NCBI GenBank assembly: GCA_964478945.1
Contig: CAYZJV010000002.1
Location: forward strand, 1-64,000
Origin: CAYZJV01 sp964478945
GTDB lineage: Bacteria > Spirochaetota > Spirochaetia > Sphaerochaetales > Sphaerochaetaceae
Reading direction: 5' to 3'
DNA length: 64,000 bases
Shown here piece by piece: positions 44,225 through 52,783 of the stretch. Made by a program: the position numbers and the translations under genes. Within the stretch, counting starts at the first letter, position 1. Every line of letters starts with the position of its first letter. A model generated the notes under the pieces. The model was not told the origin of the DNA and ran no database searches. It was given only the letters and a program-made list of their open reading frames with translations.

Positions 44225-45532
44225 TCATTCCCCATACATGTTGTAGCGCTTGAGAATTTCATTGGTCTCTTTGCCGGCATCGGCGATCACCTTCTCGATA
44301 CCTGCGGGATTGTTCACCAACGACTTGTCGAGGAAGGCCGAAACCAGACGCTCGGCGAGACGGGTCATCACCTCATCGAAAGGACCGATTGGGATATAAC
44401 CGAACTCTTCATATCCGGCTGGAGAAGCAAGGAATGCTTCAAATTGCGGCTTTGCGGCAATGATCGCATCGAGATCGACATCGGCACGGGCCGGCAGCCA
44501 ACCAACATTGTCGAGCAACCATTGCTGGTTCGCATCATTGACCATGAAGAGCACAAAATCCCATGCGAGATCAGGATTCTTCGCAGCCTTGGTGACATAC
44601 AGGTTCTGGATATTAGTGATTCTACCCCAACGTGCGTCGGAAGGAACCAATGCGGTGTCGTAGTTCAAGTTGGGAGCCTTGGCTGCGGTATCGCCGATCA
44701 CCCAGGATTCCCTGAAGAACATTGCGGCCTGGCCAAGTTGGAACGCTTCAGCATCGTGTTTGATCTTATGATCGTCCCAGTGGTCCTTGTACAAGGCATC
44801 GATGTAATACTTCAATGCGCTTCTTCCAGCTTCATTGTTGTACCCTGCATGATAGGTACCGGGAGTCTTACCCTCTTCGATGATCGTTCCACCCATCGGA
44901 TAGAGTACGAACCACCATTTTTCGGCAACACCGGAACCCTGTCCAGAAATTCTCAAGCTGTGTCCAGCCCTGGTGAGATTTCCCGCAGCATCATATTTCG
45001 CCAACTTCTTGGCATACTCATACATCTCATCCATGGTCTTCGGTGGTCCGGCAAGACCAGCTTCGGCGAACATGTCGGTATTGTAGAACAGTGCGGTACG
45101 ACCTTGGAAGAACGGAACACCGTAGATATCTCCCTGATAGGTGTTGTTGTCCTTCGCGAAGTCGCTGTACCTACCGTCCGCTGTAACGAAATCCTTGACA
45201 TTGGCCGGCATCTTCGGCATGAATCCACCTTCGATGAACTTTTGGTTGGCATACACCGACACATCGATGATGTCGGCAACCGTGTTCGACGGAATGGTGG
45301 CCGAGAGCTTCTGCTCGAACTCCCGCAATGGATGGGTCACGATGTTGAACTCCACATTGGGATGGGTCTTCTGGTACTCTGCCGCGGCATGCTTGTAGAA
45401 CGCCTCCATCTCGGGATATCCACACCAGATGGACAAGGTCTCCTTGCCACCGGTCTCCGCAGCTCCTCCGGCGAACACCATATTCGCCACAAGCAACAGA
45501 GCCAACAGTACGATACTTAATTTCCGTGCCAT
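44225..45532 (-). CDS. extracellular sugar-binding protein of ABC importer
   Basis: A 435-residue periplasmic binding protein (CUT1 type). The signal peptide MARKLSIVLLALLLVANMVF is cleaved near FAGGAA, with AAGGAGG upstream of the start at 45532. Family blocks include ITHPLREFEQKL-like VTHPLREFEQKLSATI and FFRESWVIGD. It is the first gene of the nine-kilobase operon to 36992. Its promoter overlaps an operator shared with nagA, so the cargo is probably an N-acetylated amino sugar. Confidence 0.92.
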   Translation of the reverse strand: MARKLSIVLLALLLVANMVFAGGAAETGGKETLSIWCGYPEMEAFYKHAAAEYQKTHPNVEFNIVTHPLREFEQKLSATIPSNTVADIIDVSVYANQKFIEGGFMPKMPANVKDFVTADGRYSDFAKDNNTYQGDIYGVPFFQGRTALFYNTDMFAEAGLAGPPKTMDEMYEYAKKLAKYDAAGNLTRAGHSLRISGQGSGVAEKWWFVLYPMGGTIIEEGKTPGTYHAGYNNEAGRSALKYYIDALYKDHWDDHKIKHDAEAFQLGQAAMFFRESWVIGDTAAKAPNLNYDTALVPSDARWGRITNIQNLYVTKAAKNPDLAWDFVLFMVNDANQQWLLDNVGWLPARADVDLDAIIAAKPQFEAFLASPAGYEEFGYIPIGPFDEVMTRLAERLVSAFLDKSLVNNPAGIEKVIADAGKETNEILKRYNMYGE

Positions 45533-45570
45533 ACTTTCCTCCTTTTCAGGCATATGAAAACTTCGGCAAC

Positions 45571-45598
45571 ATTTAATAATGTTACGTGTTATTATATA
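45571..45598. promoter_or_regulatory. ROK-type operator upstream of sugar ABC operon
   Basis: Read on the minus strand this site begins TATATAATAACA and ends ATTATTAAAT, with TAATAA/TTATTA arms. The first 12 bases are identical to the site upstream of nagA (48192-48219), and most of the rest matches. It covers the -10 of the transport operon promoter. The ROK protein encoded between the two sites is the natural binder. Confidence 0.6.
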
Positions 45599-45621
45599 CC
45601 CGAGGTTCCATATGGCGTCAA
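45593..45621 (-). promoter_or_regulatory. promoter of the sugar ABC operon
   Basis: On the minus strand, TTGACG (plus 45616-45621), a 17-bp spacer and TATATA (plus 45593-45598); TATAAT two bases further is an alternative -10. The element overlaps the operator, which fits repression. Confidence 0.6.
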
Positions 45622-45627
45622 GGAAAA

Positions 45628-46824
45628 TTAATCTTGAACTATCAACTCTTTTTGAAGACTATTTTTGAACAATTGCGCGGTACTTCCATAGATTTCACCC
45701 CTGAACTCAGGCTCAAGACGAATGAACTCGACATCACCATGCGTGTATGGGGAAGTCCGCATATAGAACTGTCGTTTCATAAAGTCGTACACCGCCTCAT
45801 CCATCAGGAACGGACTCAGCAACACGACACGTTCCGGATGGAGAATCTGATACAAGGATGCGAGACTCAATGCCACGGCTTTGGTGGCATGTAGGATCAA
45901 TTCTCCACTGCCCAAGTGGTGGGAAAGATAGAATTCCTTGAATTCATCCTCATTTTCAGGAACACCGGGAAACACTTTGGCGAGATCGGGCAGCAAAGCC
46001 CACAATGCGGCTTCGGTCTCAAGACAACCGATATTGCCACAACGACATTTGGTTTCATTGTTCAGATCGACCGCAACATGTCCGGCTTCCATGATATAGC
46101 CGGGAGTGGATTCGACAACCACACCATTCATCGCATAGGTCGCACCGATACCGTAACCCCAGTGGTACAGCAATGTGCCCCCACTGCCATAGTGCGGTTC
46201 ATCCAGAAGAAGATCGTTCAACTTCGCCTCCAAACTGGTGGAGATGAGCACTTCACACGCCAAGCTGTCAGAAAGCTGTTTGAATGAAAAGTTCTTGATG
46301 TTCGGCCACCGCATGGAGAAGATCAGTTCCTGCCGTATTTTGTTGAAATTACCGAAAAATGAGAGTCCCACCCCTGCGAACATCGCACCAACCGGTTTCT
46401 TTTGCTTCAAAGGTTCGATGAGCTCGACAAGAATCCCCAGCAAATCTTCATTCTCCATCTGGGAAGAGACATTGACCATGTTTTCGGCCAACACATCACC
46501 CTTGATATTGAGCAATACCGCCTTCAACTGCTTCGATACGACATACACAGCCACCGCGACAAGAAAATTTTCATTCATATGGAGAGCAATCTCAGGACGA
46601 CCCTTTTTCCCGTTGTTCCAGATATCCCCTTCATACACCATACCCTGACCAATCAACTCGGTGACGACATTGGATACGGACGTTGGACGAAAGCCCAGAT
46701 CGGTGACGATGCGTTTGCGCGTGATCCCAGGCTCCAGACAGATCTTCTGATAGACCCGTGCTTTTTCGGAATCCTTGATGCGGTGGACAGTTTGGTCATG
46801 GACAGTATGTAGAATCGACAACAT
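45628..46824 (-). CDS. ROK-family transcriptional regulator (NagC-like)
   Basis: A 398-residue repressor. Residues 20-75 form the winged helix (GITRKRIVTDLGFRPTSVSN). The kinase-like domain carries YHWGYGIGATYAMNG and the zinc motif CRCGNIGCLETEAAL (Cys-x-Cys-x4-Cys). The start was set at the ATG at 46824; the frame runs further upstream, but that part lies in a repeated element and has no ribosome site. GGAGG lies about 15 bases upstream, a loose fit. Matching operators stand before the transport operon (45571) and nagA (48192), so it probably senses N-acetylglucosamine-6-phosphate or a relative. Confidence 0.87.
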   Translation of the reverse strand: MLSILHTVHDQTVHRIKDSEKARVYQKICLEPGITRKRIVTDLGFRPTSVSNVVTELIGQGMVYEGDIWNNGKKGRPEIALHMNENFLVAVAVYVVSKQLKAVLLNIKGDVLAENMVNVSSQMENEDLLGILVELIEPLKQKKPVGAMFAGVGLSFFGNFNKIRQELIFSMRWPNIKNFSFKQLSDSLACEVLISTSLEAKLNDLLLDEPHYGSGGTLLYHWGYGIGATYAMNGVVVESTPGYIMEAGHVAVDLNNETKCRCGNIGCLETEAALWALLPDLAKVFPGVPENEDEFKEFYLSHHLGSGELILHATKAVALSLASLYQILHPERVVLLSPFLMDEAVYDFMKRQFYMRTSPYTHGDVEFIRLEPEFRGEIYGSTAQLFKNSLQKELIVQD

Positions 46825-46851
46825 GAGTATAAGAAACCAACCTCCAATCAA

Positions 46852-46997
46852 ATGGCAATGAAAGGTATCATTACCCCCAGGGCAAGCCCTTGGTCCAGTA
46901 GGCCCCAAGGAGCGAGGTATGATTCCTTACGTTGCCTTCACTCGCTCGGGAGAGTGGACCATTATAAGGTCCCTTTCCTCTCGCTTAGTTTGGCAAT
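46852..46997 (-). repeat. structured intergenic repeat, copy A
   Basis: About 146 bp similar to 57251-57366. Both begin and end with TGRCAAT-type sequences and share blocks TACCCCCA, GACCATT, GGTCCC and TTCCTCTCGCTT (plus strand). A stem GGTA/TACC here corresponds to GGGT/ACCC in the other copy, a compensated pair, and a GACC/GGTC hairpin is kept with a changed loop. The element supplies the last 11 codons of nagA and lies between nagA and the ROK gene. It matches no RNA class I recognise. Confidence 0.6.
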
Positions 46998-48167
46998 CAA
47001 ATCGCCTGCAACGATGACATGTTCTACTACGAAATTGGAATCGAATACAACAAGGTCGGCATCGAATCCGGCAGCAATTTTTCCTTTACTTGCCTGCAAT
47101 CCCACCACTCGGGCAGGATTCACCGTCATCATCCGCACCGCATCGGTCAATGGCAGCCCCACATCCACGCACATGGTACGAACCAACCGTTCCGCAGTAG
47201 CCACACTTCCTGCGAAAGCGGTCCGATCGGGCAATTTGGCAACACCATCCTCCACTATCACACGTTGCCCACTACCATGGGCCCCAAGAAGGAACTCCCC
47301 CTCCCCCAATCCGGTCGCACGCAACGAATCGGAAACAAGACACATGTTTGCGACTCCCTTCATCTTGTGGATTAAACGCAACAGCGATATGGGAAGATGT
47401 TTTCCATCGGCTATGACCTCTACCGGTAGATCATCAATCAGATACCCCGCTTCGATTACCCCGGCGTGACGATAGGCATTGCGCCTGAACACACCCGACA
47501 TCCCAGAATACATATGGGTCAGTAGCCCGAACCCCTGCTCTACCGCCTGCAACACCATATCGTAGTCGGTATCGGTATGGGCAATGGCTGCGATGATTCC
47601 CCTTTTCACCAATTCCCTTCCCATGCCAAGGGCACCGGGCAACTCGGGAGCCAAGGACCATCTACGGATCTCGGGATACGCATCGAGAAGAGGCAGATAT
47701 TCGTTCGGATCCGGATGTTTGATATAGTTCGGATCCTGTGCACCCCTTTGTGCTTGTGCGAAGTAGGGACCTTCGAGGTGGATTCCAATGAGATTCGGCA
47801 TACCAGGGAAATCCTTCGCAACACGATAAGCCTTCAGCGTTCTCTCCATCTCATCCATAGGGCCGGAGAGAGTCGTCGGCATCATGGTTGTGGTTCCATG
47901 CGACAAATGGGTCTTCGCAGCCGTCTCGAACGATTCAGGCGTCCCATCCATAAAATCGGCACCACCGGCACCATGAAGATGCAAATCGATAAAACCCGGG
48001 GCAACATGACTGAAACCGACATCGAGCACCATCGCTCCCGTTGGGAAGGTGCTTCCCAATCGATTTACCGAATCAATCTTGCCATCCTTCGCTACGTGGA
48101 GGTCTCCCTCGATCAACCGATAGGGAGTAACGATCCGAGCATTCTTGATGACCAATGGGCGCTTCAT
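46962..48167 (-). CDS. nagA: N-acetylglucosamine-6-phosphate deacetylase
   Basis: A 401-residue amidohydrolase that removes the acetyl group from N-acetylglucosamine-6-phosphate. The metal and catalytic residues are in place: GFIDLHLHGAGG, IGIHLEGPYF (metal Glu), IAHTDTDY and THMYSGM (His ligands) and LVSDSLRATG (catalytic Asp). The start at 48167 was chosen for the fold; a weak GGAAGG precedes it. The last 11 residues (IAKLSERKGTL) are encoded by the structured repeat and are probably a replaced tail. An operator shared with the sugar importer lies upstream, linking uptake and deacetylation. Confidence 0.92.
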   Translation of the reverse strand: MKRPLVIKNARIVTPYRLIEGDLHVAKDGKIDSVNRLGSTFPTGAMVLDVGFSHVAPGFIDLHLHGAGGADFMDGTPESFETAAKTHLSHGTTTMMPTTLSGPMDEMERTLKAYRVAKDFPGMPNLIGIHLEGPYFAQAQRGAQDPNYIKHPDPNEYLPLLDAYPEIRRWSLAPELPGALGMGRELVKRGIIAAIAHTDTDYDMVLQAVEQGFGLLTHMYSGMSGVFRRNAYRHAGVIEAGYLIDDLPVEVIADGKHLPISLLRLIHKMKGVANMCLVSDSLRATGLGEGEFLLGAHGSGQRVIVEDGVAKLPDRTAFAGSVATAERLVRTMCVDVGLPLTDAVRMMTVNPARVVGLQASKGKIAAGFDADLVVFDSNFVVEHVIVAGDLIAKLSERKGTL

Positions 48168-48191
48168 GGCATTCCCCTTCCGTAGTTGCCT

Positions 48192-48219
48192 TATATAATA
48201 ACATGCAATGATTATAAAT
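48192..48219. promoter_or_regulatory. ROK-type operator and promoter region upstream of nagA
   Basis: TATATAATAACA followed by ATTATAAAT, with TATAAT/ATTATA arms, matches the site at 45571-45598. The arm ATTATA at 48211-48216 reads TATAAT on the minus strand and could serve as the nagA -10, although no good -35 is seen. Binding would block nagA transcription. Confidence 0.55.
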
Positions 48220-48296
48220 GGTAGAACCAATCGCTCCCATCATTTTCCATCATTCACGTGTCGGTAAACCATATTTCGATTACCGGGAAGGGATTT

Positions 48297-49064
48297 TCAA
48301 CAATCGATTCCAGCGCGTGAAATGAATTCCCTTATCTTCACAACAGAGCGTTCCACCAGAAGCGAACCCTTTTCGGCACTCGCACCCGAAAGATCGCCCC
48401 ATGAAGAACCATCGGTGTAATCAGCGAAGGTACCGTAGGCGGAAAAAGGGGATTGTCCACCGGGAAGATGCTCCTTGAAGAAGTCAAACCTTGGTAGTGG
48501 AGGTCCGTTGGTCGCCTGCTCCATATCCACCATATCGGGAATTAGATGCAGCAGCACACTGGTGATCATCTCTCCTCCATGTCCACTCCCGTAGCGCACA
48601 TCAGCAAGCACCTGGGAAGCAATGGAACCGACTGTCTTCCACCAATCGATCACATAGGCACGTGTTCCACCAAGCGCAAGTTTCCTGCAGACCGCATCGG
48701 CGGCCCGATTGTTCAATGAATGGAAATTGATGAAGAAGAGGTGACGAACCTTCCCATCGCGCAAGAAGGAATTCGCAACCGACTCATAATACTGTTCCAG
48801 CACATGCTGAGGAATATCGACGGTTCCGGGAGCCTTGGGAAGCTCCAGTGTATCGCCGTAAGGAATTGTCGGAGCATACCATGCTCCGGCTATCTCTGCG
48901 ATACGGGGAACCACTTTGTTGGCCACCAACCAATCGGCTCCCAGGGGACCGTGGGTACCCAACACCTCTATCGAAGCAAGTGGAATCAGCAGCATACCCG
49001 AAGACTCCATCGCTTTCCCATAGGCCGCACTGGTCATCGCTGAGATATCATGTCCATCAGTCAT
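48297..49064 (-). CDS. creatininase-family amidohydrolase
   Basis: A 255-residue metal-dependent amidase of the creatininase family, whose members cleave cyclic amides and formamides (creatininase, MftE, ArfB-type). The metal motif is SIEVLGTHGPLGADWLVAN, with Glu, His and Asp in the usual positions. The second block GSGHGGEMITS matches the family's HAGExETS, with His-Gly-Gly-Glu. It overlaps the Gfo/Idh gene by ATGA and is the last gene of the enolase operon starting at 54965. The substrate is probably the amide transported by the NitT/TauT-type importer. Confidence 0.85.
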   Translation of the reverse strand: MTDGHDISAMTSAAYGKAMESSGMLLIPLASIEVLGTHGPLGADWLVANKVVPRIAEIAGAWYAPTIPYGDTLELPKAPGTVDIPQHVLEQYYESVANSFLRDGKVRHLFFINFHSLNNRAADAVCRKLALGGTRAYVIDWWKTVGSIASQVLADVRYGSGHGGEMITSVLLHLIPDMVDMEQATNGPPLPRFDFFKEHLPGGQSPFSAYGTFADYTDGSSWGDLSGASAEKGSLLVERSVVKIREFISRAGIDC

Positions 49065-50083
49065 TCGACCTCCACAGGCTTTCCCTCAACCACAGAACGA
49101 TTGATCGCATGCACCACATCCATACTCCTGCAACCATCCTCCACCGTACACAGCACAGGCACATCCTCCAAAATCGCATCGACCAGATTGTCGAACTCCT
49201 CCTTGAAGGGATGGTGGGCCACACTACCTGAATTCGGTGTCCCGCAAGAGAACTGCATCCACCCATCCTGATGGGGAAACAAATCGGAAGCATAGAAGCG
49301 ATTGTCACGACAGAGCCCCTTCGTACCCAGCAAATCGATGTTGAACTGGTATGGACTATGCAGCCCGTCGAGGGAAACACTCGTCTTTCCCACCGATCCA
49401 TCGGAAAATTGCAAAGCAGCCACATACGTGGTGGGATAATCGAAATCATCGCGGGTACCCACCGCATAGGCATGCACTTCCCGGATTTCACCATGCAGAT
49501 AACGAAGGATATCCACCGCATGACTGCCTCCGGTTATCATCGCACCACCGGCAAACTCCTTCTTCCGAATCCAAGGATAGCTATTGAATTTCGGGGAAAT
49601 ACCATGCCAGTAGTCCGCCTCGGCATAATAGACCCTTCCGAAAGCCCCATTGTCCAACATCCGCTTGATATTCCTCACCATCGGATGCCAACGGAGGACA
49701 AAGGACACCACAGTCTTCCGATCTGAAGCTTGGGCCGCTAGGGAAAGCAGTCTCGTCTCCTCGAAATTGATACCGGCAGGTTTCTCCAACATCAGGTGCT
49801 TGCCCGCCTCGAGAGCGAGAATTCCCTCCGATGCATGCAAATAATTCGGCATGCATTCACTTACGATGGAAACTCGTTCATCGGACAACATATCCTCGTA
49901 ATGGACATACACCTTCGCATTCGGAGCGTAGGTGGCGGCAAAGCGGGAGGCATGCTCCACAGAACGTCCACAAATGGCGACCACCTCCGCCTTCCCATTC
50001 GCCTCGATCGCCTTCACATGCTGCACCGCAACCTGTCCCGTTCCTCGAATACCCACTCCCAACATCGTATGTGCTCCCTTCAT
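49061..50083 (-). CDS. Gfo/Idh/MocA-family oxidoreductase
   Basis: A 340-residue NAD(P)-dependent dehydrogenase. The Rossmann motif is GIRGTGQVAVQH at about residues 11-22, and the catalytic Lys lies in LMLEKPAGIN. GGSHAVDILRYLHG holds the active-site His and Asp. The start at 50083 has GGAG upstream and overlaps the ATPase stop by ATGA; a second ATG six codons on is also possible. It oxidises a sugar-like compound, perhaps a product of the enolase-superfamily enzyme. Confidence 0.88.
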   Translation of the reverse strand: MKGAHTMLGVGIRGTGQVAVQHVKAIEANGKAEVVAICGRSVEHASRFAATYAPNAKVYVHYEDMLSDERVSIVSECMPNYLHASEGILALEAGKHLMLEKPAGINFEETRLLSLAAQASDRKTVVSFVLRWHPMVRNIKRMLDNGAFGRVYYAEADYWHGISPKFNSYPWIRKKEFAGGAMITGGSHAVDILRYLHGEIREVHAYAVGTRDDFDYPTTYVAALQFSDGSVGKTSVSLDGLHSPYQFNIDLLGTKGLCRDNRFYASDLFPHQDGWMQFSCGTPNSGSVAHHPFKEEFDNLVDAILEDVPVLCTVEDGCRSMDVVHAINRSVVEGKPVEVE

Positions 50084-50841
50084 GTGATCTCCAGCATCCG
50101 GTACACATCTGCCGCGTGTTCACCGAACTTCACCGATGTGCGCACCTCAAGATTCCTCGGTCGCGGGAATTCGATATCCATCGAACCTACCATCCTCGAT
50201 GGACGTGCCGAAAGCACCACCACCCTATCCGATAGGAACACCGCCTCATTGATCTCATGGGTAATGAAGAGCACCGTCTTCTTCGACTCGGACCAAATCC
50301 GCTGAAGCTCCAAATTCATCTTTTCCCGGGTAATCGCATCGAGGGCCCCGAACGGCTCATCCATCAGTATCAATTTGGGGTCATGGATCAGGGCACGGGC
50401 GAGTGAGACCCGCTGCTGCATTCCACCGGAAAGCTCATTCGGATAGGCGTTCTCGAACCCCTTGAGTCCCACCAGTTCCAGCAGATCCATGGCCTTCGCC
50501 ACATGCTTCCTCTTATCGAGCTTGAGAATCTCGATGGGAAGCAACACATTGTCCAAGACCTTGCGCCAGTTGAGCAAAAGTGCCTTCTGGAACACGAAAC
50601 CAACCTCCCTGGAAGGATCGAAGCGCTCCTTGTCCACAGTGATCTCGCCTTCGCTCTTTGGAATCAGTCCCGCAATGATCTTCAGCAAAGTGGTCTTGCC
50701 ACATCCCGAAGGACCGACAATGGAAACGAACTCTCCAGGATACACGTCGAATGAGACACTTCCCAATGCGACCAGCTCACCATCACGCGTCTCGAAAGTC
50801 TTGTTCAAATTCTTGATCGACAATAACGTTTTCTTTTCCAA
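50080..50841 (-). CDS. NitT/TauT-type ABC transporter ATP-binding protein
   Basis: A 253-residue ATPase of the SsuB/TauB family. Walker A is GPSGCGKTT near residue 40, the signature is LSGGMQQRVSLARAL, Walker B is LILMDEPFGALD and the switch His is in FITHEINEA. It powers the two permeases encoded upstream (51953 and 52780). It is separated from the binding-protein gene by a hairpin and coupled to the Gfo/Idh gene downstream. This is one of only two ABC ATPases in the window. Confidence 0.93.
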   Translation of the reverse strand: MEKKTLLSIKNLNKTFETRDGELVALGSVSFDVYPGEFVSIVGPSGCGKTTLLKIIAGLIPKSEGEITVDKERFDPSREVGFVFQKALLLNWRKVLDNVLLPIEILKLDKRKHVAKAMDLLELVGLKGFENAYPNELSGGMQQRVSLARALIHDPKLILMDEPFGALDAITREKMNLELQRIWSESKKTVLFITHEINEAVFLSDRVVVLSARPSRMVGSMDIEFPRPRNLEVRTSVKFGEHAADVYRMLEIT

Positions 50842-50862
50842 GCGGCACCTTCCTCATCGATC

Positions 50863-50880
50863 CCCGGCCGCAAGGCCGGG
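50863..50880 (-). other. intercistronic hairpin after NitT/TauT binding-protein gene
   Basis: CCCGGCC (50863-50869), a GCAA tetraloop and GGCCGGG (50874-50880). It is very stable and lacks a U-tract. It sits between the binding-protein stop at 50908 and the ATPase start at 50841. Confidence 0.75.
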
Positions 50881-50907
50881 AACCGCATACTGCGAATGTA
50901 ACATATT

Positions 50908-51927
50908 CTAGAAATCGTACTTGTACATCGGATCGGGCAGGAAACTATCGTCGAAACACTCCTCCACTGGGAAGGAAAGCGGCTGCTGGTAGGTATTCAC
51001 CAGATTGTATGTCTCCCTGATCCGTGACGGATCGATATACCCGATACCGAAATTCTTGTACCGGTCGGTCTGGAAGAACTCCATCACCACATTCAAATTC
51101 GCAAGATAGTCATCCTTGTTGATGGGATGGTATTCACTGAGAATCTCGATGGCCTCCGCAGGATGCTGCAATGTGTACTCCCAAGCCCGGTAGACAGCCT
51201 TGAGGAACCTCCGGAGCATCTCGGGATTTTCCTTGATGGTATCGTCGTGCGTGATGTAGGAGTGTGCATAAGCGTTGAAACCGTAGTCGGCCCACACGAA
51301 GTACCCCAACTCTTCGGGTGGAATGGCTTTTTCCATGAAAGGCTTGCCGGTATAGAGTTCGAACACCACATCGGCATTCTTGGAAGCAAGCGCCGAAACC
51401 TTCGCAGCCGGCTCGATATTCACAAACTTCACACTATTCGGATCGACTCCAATCTGCTTGGCGAACGCAGGCCACATGACCTTGTGCCCATCGGTGGCGG
51501 GAACCGCGACCGTCTTGCCTGCGAGATCCTGAGGCTTGGTGATACCACTCTCCTTCCAGAAGAAGCTGCAGTTCGGATGCTTGTCGAAGATGATACCGAT
51601 GATCTTCACATTCGCCCCCTGCTGTCGGTTGGTAATGGGTACCGGAGCATCGCTTATCGCGATATCAGCCTTCCCCGAATCGACAGCCTGGACCGAATAT
51701 CCCGAACCTTGACCGACAATGATGTTTACATCAAGGCCCTCCTCCTCGAACCAACCGAACTTCTGGGCTACGTAGTAGACCGCATGGTCACCGGTGATCT
51801 TCCAGTTGAGCAGGAAATCCACCTTCTCCAACTCGGCGGCCCCGGTGGCTTCCACTTGTCCTTGTGCCCACAACGCAGTCATCGACAAAATTGCGACCAG
51901 CACAATCAGCAACATGGTTCTTTTCAT
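50908..51927 (-). CDS. NitT/TauT-type ABC substrate-binding protein
   Basis: A 339-residue periplasmic protein of the SsuA/ThiY/NMT1 type. The signal peptide MKRTMLLIVLVAILSMTALW is cleaved near WAQGQ. Typical blocks are LNWKITGDHAVYYVAQKFGW, EGLDVNIIVGQGSG and KADIAISDAPVPITNRQQ. Relatives bind thiamine precursors, sulfonates or riboflavin. The start at 51927 follows AGGAGG. It works with the two permeases encoded before it. Confidence 0.9.
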   Translation of the reverse strand: MKRTMLLIVLVAILSMTALWAQGQVEATGAAELEKVDFLLNWKITGDHAVYYVAQKFGWFEEEGLDVNIIVGQGSGYSVQAVDSGKADIAISDAPVPITNRQQGANVKIIGIIFDKHPNCSFFWKESGITKPQDLAGKTVAVPATDGHKVMWPAFAKQIGVDPNSVKFVNIEPAAKVSALASKNADVVFELYTGKPFMEKAIPPEELGYFVWADYGFNAYAHSYITHDDTIKENPEMLRRFLKAVYRAWEYTLQHPAEAIEILSEYHPINKDDYLANLNVVMEFFQTDRYKNFGIGYIDPSRIRETYNLVNTYQQPLSFPVEECFDDSFLPDPMYKYDF

Positions 51928-51952
51928 GACAAATTCCTCCTTTTGTCTATAT

Positions 51953-52783
51953 TCACACCCTCTCGTGTTTGAATGCCCACGGCATGAGCAACCTTTCGAA
52001 GAGTGCGACAATCCAATACAAAGCGGCGCCGGAAAGTGAAATGACGATCAAAGCGGAGAAGATCGGCGGAGTGTCCATCGCGTACTGGCTGTTGATGATG
52101 ATGTATCCCAACCCGCGATCCGATGCGATGAATTCTCCCACGATGGCGCCCACGATACTCATGGTCGAACAAATCTTGAGTCCAGAAAATATGTAGGGAA
52201 GCGAGTTGGGGATCCTGATCTTCACGAAAATCTGGAACTTGCTCGCATCGAGGTAACGTATCAGATCGAGCAACTCGTCCTCGATCGAATCGAGACCCGT
52301 CATGGTGTTGATGATCACGGGAAAGAAACTCACCAGGAACGCGATCAGGATATTCGTCTTCAAACCATAGCCCATCCACAGAAGGATGATCGGAGCGATC
52401 GCGATGATCGGCAGACTGTTTATAAAGGTGAACAACGGCAAAGCCAGGTTCTTGAAACGCTTCGACCATACGATCACAATTGCCAACCCCACACCAAGTA
52501 CCGCAGTGACAGCGAATCCGATCAAGAATTCATAGATCGTGGTCCTGATGTGCAAAGCCCAATTGTAGTTCGCATCGGGTTGCTTGAAGAACAAGTGGGC
52601 GATCGCACTAGAAGGTGTGGGCAACACGAACTCGGGAGTATTGCATACACGCACACCGACTTCCCAGAACAGGAAGAATCCTATGATCACCAACACCGAC
52701 TTGTAGTTGTTCCCGACAGAACGCCTCATAAACCTTCGGAATGTGGACAACTGTGGAGACTTCGCAAGCTCGTTTCCCTTCAT
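51953..52783 (-). CDS. NitT/TauT-type ABC transporter permease
   Basis: A 276-residue membrane protein of the SsuC/TauC type, with six hydrophobic segments. The coupling loop contains LDASKFQIFVKIRIPNSLPY, and IASDRGLGYIIINSQYAMD is the family C-terminal block. It is related to the next upstream gene (shared FKIRIPNSLPYIF segment) and overlaps it by ATGA. Having two different permeases suggests a heterodimeric channel, whereas most of these systems use one. Confidence 0.9.
   Translation of the reverse strand: MKGNELAKSPQLSTFRRFMRRSVGNNYKSVLVIIGFFLFWEVGVRVCNTPEFVLPTPSSAIAHLFFKQPDANYNWALHIRTTIYEFLIGFAVTAVLGVGLAIVIVWSKRFKNLALPLFTFINSLPIIAIAPIILLWMGYGLKTNILIAFLVSFFPVIINTMTGLDSIEDELLDLIRYLDASKFQIFVKIRIPNSLPYIFSGLKICSTMSIVGAIVGEFIASDRGLGYIIINSQYAMDTPPIFSALIVISLSGAALYWIVALFERLLMPWAFKHERV

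Noticed and set aside
44222..45520. 432-codon plus-strand open frame
   Set aside because: It is the mirror of the binding-protein gene, which has a signal peptide and ribosome site.
46825..46908. N-terminal extension of the ROK regulator
   Set aside because: The in-frame codons lie in the structured repeat, lack a ribosome site, and encode residues unlike ROK N-termini.
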